Shown piece after piece: positions 34,980 through 43,196 of a stretch of 64,000 nucleotides of DNA. Source of the DNA: CAJCIT01 sp963771305 (GTDB lineage: Bacteria; Acidobacteriota; Terriglobia; Bryobacterales; Bryobacteraceae); the NCBI GenBank assembly GCA_963771305.1, contig CAVYTS010000017.1, forward strand, positions 62,001 through 126,000, read 5' to 3'. A program made the translations under genes and the position numbers. Each line of letters begins with the position of its first letter. The first letter of the stretch is position 1. The notes beneath the pieces are model-generated. The model did no database searches. It was not told the origin of the DNA and saw only the letters and a program-made list of their open reading frames with translations.

Positions 34980-35279
34980 CTATTCGGGTTCGGCTTTGTA
35001 CATGTACTTGATGCAGTGCTTGTAGAGCAGAAGATTGGGCGCACCTTCGCGATTCAGCTTCAGGCAAGTTTTGTCGTACCATTCGATGACGCCCTCCAGG
35101 TGCTCGCCATCGGTCAGCACAACCACCATCGTGGTCTTGCCCTGCATCTGTTTCGAATAGTAGAACTGCTCGGCATTCGTCTGCTCCGGCGGAGCGGACT
35201 TTTTCGCGGCAGGTCGGCGGTTTAAGTCTTTCACTTCCATGAGTGTTTTATGAACTGGCTTTCTGGATGCGACGTCCAA
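34980..35279 (-). CDS. Hfq-like Sm-fold RNA chaperone, extended N-terminus
   Basis: 99 residues from a TTG at 35279, which has GGGAGG 8 bases upstream; an ATG at 35240 lacks such a site and would remove conserved sequence. The core GKTTMVVVLTDGEHLEGVIEW and the Sm2-like YKHCIKYMYK match Hfq-type Sm domains, with the KH of the Hfq signature kept. The first 35 residues (RRPAAKKSAPPEQT) are a basic tail not found in standard Hfq. It likely helps small RNAs pair with mRNAs. Confidence 0.75.
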   Translation of the reverse strand: MDVASRKPVHKTLMEVKDLNRRPAAKKSAPPEQTNAEQFYYSKQMQGKTTMVVVLTDGEHLEGVIEWYDKTCLKLNREGAPNLLLYKHCIKYMYKAEPE

Positions 35280-35362
35280 TTGCCAGATCCTCCCATAAAC
35301 TTCATTCCGGACGGGCCCGCTTTTGCTGTCAGCGTGATTACCCTGTCGCCCGCGGTTAGATG

Positions 35363-36427
35363 TTAGGCGCGAGCGGGCTCTGAATCGTTACGCAAATTTA
35401 TAATCACTGCGTCTAAAGCTACCATTTTTTGGATGTTGCGTCCGGCCATTCTTACCAATTCGTCAATCGACGCCACCGCCCTCTCGATCCAGCGGAAGCT
35501 GACCCGGCCTGCCAGCGTCGAAATCTCCCGGTGTAAATCCCGATTCTTGACCGCCTCGCCCCCGTGCCAGCAGATGAGGAGGTCCTCCAACAATCCGTAC
35601 GCCACTTTTGAATACAAGTCCAGCTTCTCCGATTTTTTTGCGCCGAACGATTCCGATCGCTGAATCCACGTGCCAAATGGAACCGCACCCGCCGCGCACT
35701 CGAAGAACGTCATCATCAGGGCTCGCCGCTGACGGTACTCCTCCATATTCAGTGTGGTCGCGAAGCCCGGGCTGCCCTCCGCCACCACTACCCTGTTTGC
35801 CGCATCCGGCAGTCCCTTCTCCACGGCAAAGGCCCGCATTTCCTCGTCGCTCAACCTCGACATCGAGAAAACGAGAGAGCGCGATCGGATCGTTGGTAAA
35901 AGATCGTATATATTTTCCGTGGTCGCAATCAGCACCAGATAGGATGGGGGCTCTTCCAGCAACTTCAGTAGTGAATTGGCAGCTTGTTCATTAGCGCGGT
36001 CCAGTCGGTCGATCAAGAATACTCGCCTAGTGCCGCTGAGCGGCCGAAATTGTGCGCGCTCTTTGAGAATCCGGATTTGCTGGATCGAAATCTGGCGCAT
36101 CGGTCCGTCCGGTGCGAATGTTACGAAGTCCGGGTGGGTGGAGAAAAATAGCGGAGCGTCGGCTCTCTTTTCCGCTGTCCACTTCTCGCGTTCCTGAATC
36201 AGGTCCGCATTTTCGGGCAAGCTCAGGTCGTCCCGCTCAATCTTTTCGCCGCCGCCCAGTAGACGTGCTGCAAAGCGCCGCGCCAGCGTCGCCTTGCCGA
36301 TGCCTTCTGGCCCACCCAGCAGGATCGCCTGCGCAACGCGCCGCGTCTCGATCATTTGTGCCAGCGTGGTGGCCACGGCCTGGTTACCCCAAAAGGACTC
36401 AAACCCGAACTGGCCAACCGTTGCCAT
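35363..36427 (-). CDS. holB: DNA polymerase III delta prime subunit
   Basis: 354 residues of AAA+ clamp-loader type. The Walker A is GGPEGIGKATLARRF (K45), with Ala where Ser/Thr usually follows the lysine, as expected for a non-ATPase delta prime. The segment RRVFLIDRLDRANEQAANSL is the Walker B/D region and LLKLLEEPP the SRC-like arm. It works in the clamp loader with delta, gamma/tau. The C-terminal domain is longer than in E. coli. Confidence 0.85.
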   Translation of the reverse strand: MATVGQFGFESFWGNQAVATTLAQMIETRRVAQAILLGGPEGIGKATLARRFAARLLGGGEKIERDDLSLPENADLIQEREKWTAEKRADAPLFFSTHPDFVTFAPDGPMRQISIQQIRILKERAQFRPLSGTRRVFLIDRLDRANEQAANSLLKLLEEPPSYLVLIATTENIYDLLPTIRSRSLVFSMSRLSDEEMRAFAVEKGLPDAANRVVVAEGSPGFATTLNMEEYRQRRALMMTFFECAAGAVPFGTWIQRSESFGAKKSEKLDLYSKVAYGLLEDLLICWHGGEAVKNRDLHREISTLAGRVSFRWIERAVASIDELVRMAGRNIQKMVALDAVIINLRNDSEPARA

Positions 36428-36537
36428 GAGAGAAGCCTTCCCGCCCGGCGGTTCCTATTCCTGGAGACCACGAAACGATGAATTCCCCTATTGTGCCACT
36501 TATCTTGTGGCGGCTCTGCGCCGCGTCGCTGCGTCAC

Positions 36538-37160
36538 TCATATCGTAGGGCAATTGTAGGATAGATAATCGTCGCGCGGCGCGCCGGCAGAAAGCCCGCC
36601 AGCAGCGCAAACATGATCATCGCTGCGATTGCGAAACCGACCGCGAATGGATCGTAGAATTTCAGCCCGAACAGCTGGCTCTCCAACCAGCCGGAATGCG
36701 GCCAGTACCAGCGCGAGCCCTATCGCGACACCCATCAGAGCAGGCCGGAGTGCATCCCTGAGCACCATCCACAGTACGTCGTGTCGTTCAGCTCCCAGGC
36801 ATGCGGATCCCGAACTCATTCGTGCGTTTTGCGATGCCGTAGGATGTCACGCCATAAATACCGATGGACGCCAGAACCCGGCCAGCATCCCGAAGAATGG
36901 GCAGAGCTGGGCCACCATCCACTCTCCGGATAGCGAGCCCCCCACCATCTGCTCGAGGGTCGAAAAGTCGCCAACGGGAAGTTGTGGGTCGATCTCGCGA
37001 ACGGTCTTGACGACCTCTGGAATGACCTGCTTCGGGCCTCCCTCGTAGGGGGTAACGAAGTTGTAGAGAAATGGCGCGGCGTGCTGGGCGTGCGGATAGA
37101 ACGCGGCCGGCGTCGGCTCCTCATGCAGGGTCATGTACTTCGCATCTTTCGCTCCTTGTG
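36538..37160 (-). pseudogene. Remnant of FtsX-like ABC transporter permease (ADOP type)
   Basis: In minus-strand frames, MTLHEEPTPAAFYPHAQHAA and REIDPQLPVGDFSTLEQMVG are the periplasmic domain of acidobacterial ADOP-type MacB permeases; then, after breaks, LGAERHDVLWMVLRDALRP and LMGVAIGLALVLAAFRLV give the last transmembrane region. At least two frame changes occur and the N-terminal two thirds are absent. A dead copy of a common paralogous family. Confidence 0.7.
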
Positions 37161-37179
37161 CACTCCGGCGCCCATACTG

Positions 37180-37670
37180 AGATATGTGCTAGAGTTTTCA
37201 CTGCGGCAGCGGGAATTGGTCACATGCAATTGGCAGGACCCAGCCGTCCACTGGCGTGTCACGGACCTTCAGTTCTTTGGCAAAGCGAATTAATTAAGCG
37301 GTCAGTATCGACGCCAGTGGCATCGGTGGCGCGCTGGCGCTGATAGTAGTGAGGGATGGTCTGGTAGTAGAGCGTTGCGCGAACGGTCGTGCCGCTTCCG
37401 GATGCGGAAAGGGGGACCAGATAACGAACGACGTTCGATCCGCTGCCATCGTCGTAATGGGGATCGTAAGCGGGAGATCCGGGAGCGGATAAGCATCTTC
37501 CGACCGGGCCGGTTTCTTCCGCATCCGGGCCGGTTGAGCTCCAACCTTTCGGTTGAAGCGATTGTCCTTCACCTTGTGATCAAGTGCGATGAAGCTGGTT
37601 GTCAGAAATCCCTCCGGGTTCACGACCAGTTCTTCGTAGATCTCTACCTGGTCCTGCCGGGTGATCGGGT
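37180..37670 (-). pseudogene. Decayed C-terminal fragment of a secreted (multihaem-like) protein
   Basis: Minus-strand pieces VNPEGFLTTSFIALDHKVKD, then GWSSTGPDAEET, then VRYLVPLSASGSGTTVRATL and YYQTIPHYYQRQ in shifting frames resemble the C-terminus found in acidobacterial multihaem cytochrome-type proteins. No CXXCH motif remains. Beginning and end are not defined. Relic only. Confidence 0.45.
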
Positions 37671-37683
37671 TTTGGGTCCCATA

Positions 37684-38340
37684 ATGGGGCTGAAAGGCTG
37701 CTGGCCTGGCGTGAAGGTTTCCGTCCTGAGGGGCTCACCCGACAGCTCGGTTACTAGCCCTGACGACGTTCTCGACCGAGGGCTGACGGTTCCCTGGCGG
37801 GATGATGCCATTGGTCACTCAGATCTGATTCGGTTCCGGAGCGGATTGATCCAAGCCGCCAAGGACCATGACCTGAAAGCCATTCAGCGCGTTGCGGATC
37901 CGGACTGTAGAGTTGGCTGCCAGCTAGGCCGGGGGCCCGATGAAGTTTGGAAAATGCGTGGCAACGAGGGTTTACGCAGGTATTTCCTCGAGACGGCCAA
38001 GGAGTTCGACCCCTGCTCTGCTTTCTACAAATCGCTCTCACTCGGAGGAGTGCTCAGGTACGGCGGGCGATCTCTTTCGTCGAACAACGCCGCGTGGACT
38101 TTTCCCGCGGAACAAACTGGCACGCTAGGCGCCGAGTACTTCGAAGTGATCGACGCCGTACGAGTGCCCGTGTGCGAGAGTCCCGCGTCGTCATCAGGGA
38201 CCCTCGCGTACCTGTCGCACAACGTCGTCATCCCGATGGAGGCCGAAGGCAGCAACGGCTGGCAGCGGATTGAGTTTCGAAAAGGGAGACGCGCTTTGTC
38301 CGACCCGGAAATCTGCTCTCTCCAATTGGGATGGTTGTGA
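37684..38340 (+). CDS. Hypothetical protein, start uncertain
   Basis: The frame is open from 37375, but the first 300 bases run antisense to the cytochrome-like relic, so the ATG at 37684 is used (218 residues). No family recognised. Features: IQAAKDHDLKAIQRVADPDC, VWKMRGNEGLRRYFLETAKE, and a C-terminal strand-rich end LSHNVVIPMEAEGSNGWQRI that might be SH3-like. No signal peptide is evident at this start. Could be a truncated gene with the true N-terminus lost. Confidence 0.45.
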   Translation: MGLKGCWPGVKVSVLRGSPDSSVTSPDDVLDRGLTVPWRDDAIGHSDLIRFRSGLIQAAKDHDLKAIQRVADPDCRVGCQLGRGPDEVWKMRGNEGLRRYFLETAKEFDPCSAFYKSLSLGGVLRYGGRSLSSNNAAWTFPAEQTGTLGAEYFEVIDAVRVPVCESPASSSGTLAYLSHNVVIPMEAEGSNGWQRIEFRKGRRALSDPEICSLQLGWL

Positions 38341-38472
38341 ACTTCGCGTTTCGACGTGGCCGATGGAGACTAACCGGACTTATTGGATATTGCGAGTAGA
38401 TGCGACGAGTCCGGACGTGGGCGCCCACCCTACGGCGCGTTCACAGAATATGCTCTGATAGGTCGACCACAA

Positions 38473-40227
38473 ATGAACAAGCTTCTAGTTGCGTTTCTCT
38501 TCTTGCCGGTCCTGTGGGCTGCGGACGCGAAGAAGGTCTTCGACGACCACTGTGCAGGGTGTCATGGCGCCGACGCGCGCGGGAGCGGCAAAGGGCCTGG
38601 GCTGGCCGGCAATCCGCACTTGACCGGCAATTCAACAGAGCAGCTGCAGGCCACGATTCAGCGCGGGTTTCCCACGTCCGGCATGCCGGCGTTCGATCTT
38701 CCGGCTGACGAACTCGACGCGGTTGCCAACTATGTGCGCGCCCTCAATATTGGACCGCCAGTGCAGGCGTCGACCACAAACAAGCGCGTCACATGGCGGA
38801 AGCCAGGCCCAGGCGACTGGGTCACTTACAACGGCAATCTCAAAGCCAACCGCTACAGCGAACTGAAGCAGATCAATACGGCCAATGTCGCCAATCTGAA
38901 GCTCAAATGGATTTTCCCCACGACCTACTTTGGCCTGGAAGTGACGCCCCTTGCCGCCGACGGCGCCTTGTACGTTACAGCGCCCAACCAGGTCATGGCG
39001 CTTGACGCCGTGACGGGCAATCCGCTCTGGAAGTATGCACGTCCCCAAACTCCGCACCTGGTGGGTGATGCGTCGCTCGGGACGAATCGAGGCGTTGCGA
39101 TCCTCGAAGACAAAGTCTTCTTTGTCACCGATAACGCTCATCTGCTGGCACTCGATCGCGCCACCGGCGGTCTGGTGTGGGATAAGGCAATGGCGGATGA
39201 GCCACAGCACTATGGCGGGACCTTGGCTCCGCTGATCGTCAAAGGCCAGGTGATCGTCGGGGTTTCCGGCGCGGACGAAGGGATCCGCGGATTCGTCGCC
39301 GCGTTCCGGTCCGAGAACGGCGAACTCCTGTGGCGGCAATGGACGGTCCCGCGCAAAGGCGAGCCGGGCTCGGAAACGTGGAAGGGTAGCGAGCCATTAA
39401 TGGGAGGCGGTTCCACCTGGCTGACCGGCTCCTACGATGCGGAGTCGGATACGCTCTTCTGGCCAACCGGAAATCCATTTCCGGATGACGAAGACCAGGA
39501 TCGCGGCGGCGATAACCTCTATACCGACAGCATCCTTGCGCTGAACCCCATCACGGGCGAGCTGAAATGGCATTTCCAATTCACGCCTCATGATCTGCGC
39601 GATCGTGACGCCACCGAACCGCCGGTGCTAGTGGACACGGTGTACCATGGCAAGCCGCGCAAGCTACTGTTGCATGCGGACCGCAACGGATTCTTTTATG
39701 TGCTTGATCGCGCCAATGGCGAATTGCTGCTGGCGAAGCCGTTCCTGCGCCGGGTGGATTGGGCGTCGGGCATCGACGCAAACGGGCGGCCGCTGGTCAC
39801 CGACCCCGGGGGATGCCCGGATGACGCCGCAAACTGGAGTTCCACAGCCTACAGCCCCGTCACCAAGCTTTACTACTTCCTCGCTCTGGAAGAGTGCGTG
39901 GGCAGTCCGCTGGGCTATCCAGATCAAACCGGCCAGCGGTTTCTGCGAGCGCTGAACATCGAGACCGGCCAAATCGTTTGGGAAGTTCCTCAACCGGGAC
40001 CAGCCAAGGCCAAGACCTGGACCGGCGTGCTGGCAACGGCAGGCGGCCTGATCTTTTACGGACAGCCCAATGGCGGCTTCGCGGCGGTGGATGAACGAAA
40101 CGGAAAGACGTTATGGCAGTTGCCAACCAATGTCCGAATGAAAGCTTCGCCGATGACCTTCATGGTTGAGGGGAAGCAGTATGTAGCTGTGGCGGCCGGG
40201 CCGAATATTCTGTGCTTTGGGTTATGA
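38473..40227 (+). CDS. PQQ-dependent alcohol dehydrogenase with N-terminal cytochrome c domain
   Basis: 584 residues. A signal peptide (LLVAFLFLPVLWAAD) is followed by a class I cytochrome c with C27-A-G-C30-H31 and a methionine ligand in GMPAF. From about residue 115 an eight-bladed quinoprotein propeller follows: WVTYNGNLKANRYSELKQIN, DAVTGNPLWKY, GGSTWLTGSYDAESDTLFW and KTWTGVLATAGGLIFYGQPN. It oxidises alcohols in the periplasm. The haem domain is at the N-terminus, unlike quinohaemoprotein ADH with a C-terminal haem. Substrate not known; Zn-ADH is encoded next, convergently. Confidence 0.85.
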   Translation: MNKLLVAFLFLPVLWAADAKKVFDDHCAGCHGADARGSGKGPGLAGNPHLTGNSTEQLQATIQRGFPTSGMPAFDLPADELDAVANYVRALNIGPPVQASTTNKRVTWRKPGPGDWVTYNGNLKANRYSELKQINTANVANLKLKWIFPTTYFGLEVTPLAADGALYVTAPNQVMALDAVTGNPLWKYARPQTPHLVGDASLGTNRGVAILEDKVFFVTDNAHLLALDRATGGLVWDKAMADEPQHYGGTLAPLIVKGQVIVGVSGADEGIRGFVAAFRSENGELLWRQWTVPRKGEPGSETWKGSEPLMGGGSTWLTGSYDAESDTLFWPTGNPFPDDEDQDRGGDNLYTDSILALNPITGELKWHFQFTPHDLRDRDATEPPVLVDTVYHGKPRKLLLHADRNGFFYVLDRANGELLLAKPFLRRVDWASGIDANGRPLVTDPGGCPDDAANWSSTAYSPVTKLYYFLALEECVGSPLGYPDQTGQRFLRALNIETGQIVWEVPQPGPAKAKTWTGVLATAGGLIFYGQPNGGFAAVDERNGKTLWQLPTNVRMKASPMTFMVEGKQYVAVAAGPNILCFGL

Positions 40228-40238
40228 GATGAGCGATG

Positions 40239-41231
40239 CTAGGGAACAATCACCGACGAACCATCCACGGCATCGCTCTTGAGAGCGGCCAGCGCTTCGT
40301 TGGCTTGGTCCAGGGAGAAGACCGTGACTCTGGGCTTCAAGCGAATCTTGGCTGCCAGCGCCAGAAAGTCATGCGCGTCCGCACGCGTCATGTTGGCGAT
40401 ACTGCGAATCTGCCGCTCTCCCCACAACAGCTTGTCGTAATCGAATTGGGGAATGCGATCAAGGTGGATGGCATTGATAGCCACTATCCCGCCCTTTCGC
40501 AGACTCGCCAGCGCTGCCACCACGACATCTCCGCTGGGAGCAAACGTAATAGCGCGGTCGAGCGCTACCGGCGGCTTCTCCGCTTCGGCCCCGACCCAAG
40601 TTGCGCCCAGCGAGGTCGCGAGTTGACGGTGGGACGCTCCTCGGGTTGCGACGTAGACTTGGCAATTCCAGGAAAGAAGAACCGCAATCGCCAGCGATGC
40701 GGACGAACCGAAGCCGAACAGTCCCACCCGGTCGCCCGGCTCGACCCCGGCCACGCGAAGGCTGCGGAAGCCGATGATGCCCGCACACAGCAATGGAGCG
40801 GCGTGCAAGTCGTCCAACGTGGAGGGCAGTGGATAGGCGAAGTCCGCACGCACCACCGCATATTCCGCATAACCGCCATCCACGCTGTAGCCGGTGAAAG
40901 TCGGCGCGTCACAGAGATTCTCGAGACCGCGCCGGCAGTAGGGACACTCTCCGTCCACGCCGCCCATCCAGGAGACGCCCACCCGCGCACCACGCGGGAG
41001 TTCGTTTTGGCCGCTGTCCATCACCTCACCCACGATCTGATGGCCGGGAATCAAGGGATGCCGCAAGCTCGGCAGTTCGCCCTCGACGATATGCAAATCC
41101 GTGCGGCAGACTCCACAGGCCCGGACGCGAAGCAGAAGCTGCCCGGCTCCGGGCTCGGGCCTCGGAACCGTCTCGATGCGAAGCGCCCGCGTGTGGACTT
41201 CACCCGGCGAATGGAGAACGGCGGCCTTCAC
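40239..41231 (-). CDS. Zinc-dependent alcohol dehydrogenase (MDR family)
   Basis: 330 residues. The catalytic zinc ligands appear in RACGVCRTDLH (Cys) and PGHQIVGEV (His), and the structural zinc site is CPYCRRGLENLC. The Rossmann motif GLFGFGSSASLAI replaces the usual GxGGxG, with a slightly altered pattern. It is in the AdhA/AdhP-type clade acting on primary alcohols with NAD(P). Convergent with the PQQ enzyme (12 bp apart), so two alcohol-oxidising systems lie together. Confidence 0.85.
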   Translation of the reverse strand: MKAAVLHSPGEVHTRALRIETVPRPEPGAGQLLLRVRACGVCRTDLHIVEGELPSLRHPLIPGHQIVGEVMDSGQNELPRGARVGVSWMGGVDGECPYCRRGLENLCDAPTFTGYSVDGGYAEYAVVRADFAYPLPSTLDDLHAAPLLCAGIIGFRSLRVAGVEPGDRVGLFGFGSSASLAIAVLLSWNCQVYVATRGASHRQLATSLGATWVGAEAEKPPVALDRAITFAPSGDVVVAALASLRKGGIVAINAIHLDRIPQFDYDKLLWGERQIRSIANMTRADAHDFLALAAKIRLKPRVTVFSLDQANEALAALKSDAVDGSSVIVP

Positions 41232-41310
41232 TCGGGAGCACCCTCCTACTTCATTAGAATAGGCTCAGCAGCGCCGAATAAAAGCTTACCGTTTTTTCAA
41301 GGAGAAAGAC

Positions 41311-42123
41311 ATGTTGAAGAGCGCCAGTAGCATGAAGGGTTTGACCATCAGAGCGACGGACGGCGACATCGGTAAAGTCGATCAGTTTCTCTTCGACGAT
41401 GAGAACTGGGCGATCCGCTACCTGGTGGTCAATACCGGGAACTGGTTGGATCAACGGCTGGTTCTGATCTCGCCTATCTTCATCGGCCCGGCAGACTGGG
41501 CGTCGGAACGGCTCGAGGTGCGGTTGACGAAAGACCAGGTTGCCAAGAGCCCCGACATCGATGCGCATAAGCCCGTCTCGCGCCAGCACGAAGCCGAATT
41601 CCTGAATTACTACGGCTATCCGAACTATTGGGGCGATTCCGGGATCTGGGGCTCAGGCCTGTATCCATCCGTGTTGACTCCGATAACCGCGTTTATGCCG
41701 CCGCCGGCCCCGCTACCCGAAAAAGAAACCGGGGATTCGCATCTTTGGAGCACGCATGATGTGACCGGTTACCATGTCGAAGCGACCGACGGCGAACTGG
41801 GGCATGTGGCGGATTTCATCGTTGACCTGGAGACATGGGCGATCGTCTACGTCGAGATCAGCACGCGCAATTGGCTGCCCGGCAAGAAGGTGTTGCTGTC
41901 ACCGCAGTGGATCAAGACGGTGGATTGGGACGACGCCAAAGTTTACGCTGCCCTGACACGGGAAGCCATTCAAGAGGCTCCCGAGTATACGGAGTCGAAG
42001 GACATTACGCGAGAATACGAGACCGCGCTTCACGAGCATTATGGCGTGGCACCGTATTGGTCGCACGGCAGCAGAAGGCCGGACGATGTGGCGGCCGGAG
42101 AGGGAGCGGGAAAGCGAGCTTAG
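41311..42123 (+). CDS. Protein with two PRC-barrel domains
   Basis: 270 residues; AAGGAG before the ATG. The first PRC-like barrel is MKGLTIRATDGDIGKVDQFL through WAIRYLVVNTGNW, the second is DVTGYHVEATDGELGHVADF through TWAIVYVEISTRNWLPGK. They are joined by a Pro-rich linker (MPPPAPLPEKE). PRC barrels occur in RimM and stress or photosynthetic proteins and bind other proteins. No enzyme activity expected. Leads a group with CHAD and BON genes that looks like envelope/stress storage. Confidence 0.82.
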   Translation: MLKSASSMKGLTIRATDGDIGKVDQFLFDDENWAIRYLVVNTGNWLDQRLVLISPIFIGPADWASERLEVRLTKDQVAKSPDIDAHKPVSRQHEAEFLNYYGYPNYWGDSGIWGSGLYPSVLTPITAFMPPPAPLPEKETGDSHLWSTHDVTGYHVEATDGELGHVADFIVDLETWAIVYVEISTRNWLPGKKVLLSPQWIKTVDWDDAKVYAALTREAIQEAPEYTESKDITREYETALHEHYGVAPYWSHGSRRPDDVAAGEGAGKRA

Positions 42124-42257
42124 CTGTGCTGCTGAAAAAGTTGGACGGCACCGTTTGGTCGGTTCGAAGAGCAATGCGGGTCCGCTTGCTCACGCGCGCG
42201 GTTCTGTGCTGAACTTTGCCCGAAGACTTTGTTCCTGTACTTCCAAGGAGCGAGTGA

Positions 42258-43196
42258 ATGTCATATGTCTTAATGGCTGGTGAATCAACGGCTGCCGGGA
42301 TCAAGCGTGTGATTGAGGAGGAACTCGAATCCGCTGCGGCACAACTCAGCCAAAAGAGTATCGCCCGGCGAGATGAGGCCATTCATGAGGCCCGCAAAAG
42401 CGTAAAGAAGATTCGAGCGGCACTGAGGCTGGTCGAGGACAATCTGGGAGTGTTGTTTCAGCGCGAGAACCGCCGCCTGCGCGCCACCGGGCGCCACCTG
42501 GCGACCTTCCGAGACGCCGCTGCCTCCATCGAAATATTCGACAAAGTTATGGCCGGCCAGGAGCAGAAAACAGATCTCAGCTCAATCCGGAGAGTACTGC
42601 AACAGTACAAGAGGGAAACAGTAGAGGGTGCGGTTGTGAAAGCCGTTCTGGACAAACTCGTTGTGGTCCTGAGCAGCACGGACAAGCGAGTGAAAGAGTG
42701 GCCTCTTGATGCCGACGGGTTCCCGATCATCGCGAGAGGGCTCGAACGCACGTTCCGGCGCGGCCGCACCGCGATGGCAGCTGCCCACGAGCAGCAAACC
42801 CCAGAGAACTATCACGACTGGCGCAAACGCGTAAAAGACCATTGGTATCAACTGATGTTGCTGGAGAGTCTCTGGACTCCTCAGATGAAGAGGCAGCTGA
42901 AACAACTGAAGGAATTGGAGACCTATCTCGGTGACGATCATGATCTGGTCTTGCTGCTGGAGAGGCTGGGCGCGAAGCATGCTGAATTCAAGCCGAAGGA
43001 TCTGGAGTCATTCCAAACCGCCGCAGGCCATCATCAGAAGAGGCTGCGCGAGAACGCCGTTTCGCTGGGGCACGAAATCTATCACGAAAAGCCGGAGGAC
43101 TTTATTGAGCGGGTCGACAAGCAGTGGGACCTCTGGCAGAAAGGGTTGTCCGCTAGCTCAATACGAAGACGTACCCGTAATTCGAAGGCACAGTAA
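42258..43196 (+). CDS. CHAD-domain protein
   Basis: 312 residues of mainly helical CHAD domain: RRDEAIHEARKSVKKIRAAL, ENRRLRATGRHLATFRDAAA, YHDWRKRVKDHWYQLMLLE and LGDDHDLVLLLERL hold the conserved His and basic residues. CHAD domains bind polyphosphate. AAGGAG precedes the ATG. The 3' end overlaps the convergent GH13 gene by 44 bp. Neighbouring PRC-barrel and GH13 suggest a reserve-polymer or stress setting, but that is inference. Confidence 0.87.
   Translation: MSYVLMAGESTAAGIKRVIEEELESAAAQLSQKSIARRDEAIHEARKSVKKIRAALRLVEDNLGVLFQRENRRLRATGRHLATFRDAAASIEIFDKVMAGQEQKTDLSSIRRVLQQYKRETVEGAVVKAVLDKLVVVLSSTDKRVKEWPLDADGFPIIARGLERTFRRGRTAMAAAHEQQTPENYHDWRKRVKDHWYQLMLLESLWTPQMKRQLKQLKELETYLGDDHDLVLLLERLGAKHAEFKPKDLESFQTAAGHHQKRLRENAVSLGHEIYHEKPEDFIERVDKQWDLWQKGLSASSIRRRTRNSKAQ

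Noticed and set aside
37375..37683. A longer start for the hypothetical protein at 37684
   Set aside because: The extra bases are antisense to minus-strand protein relics, and the translation is basic and unstructured.
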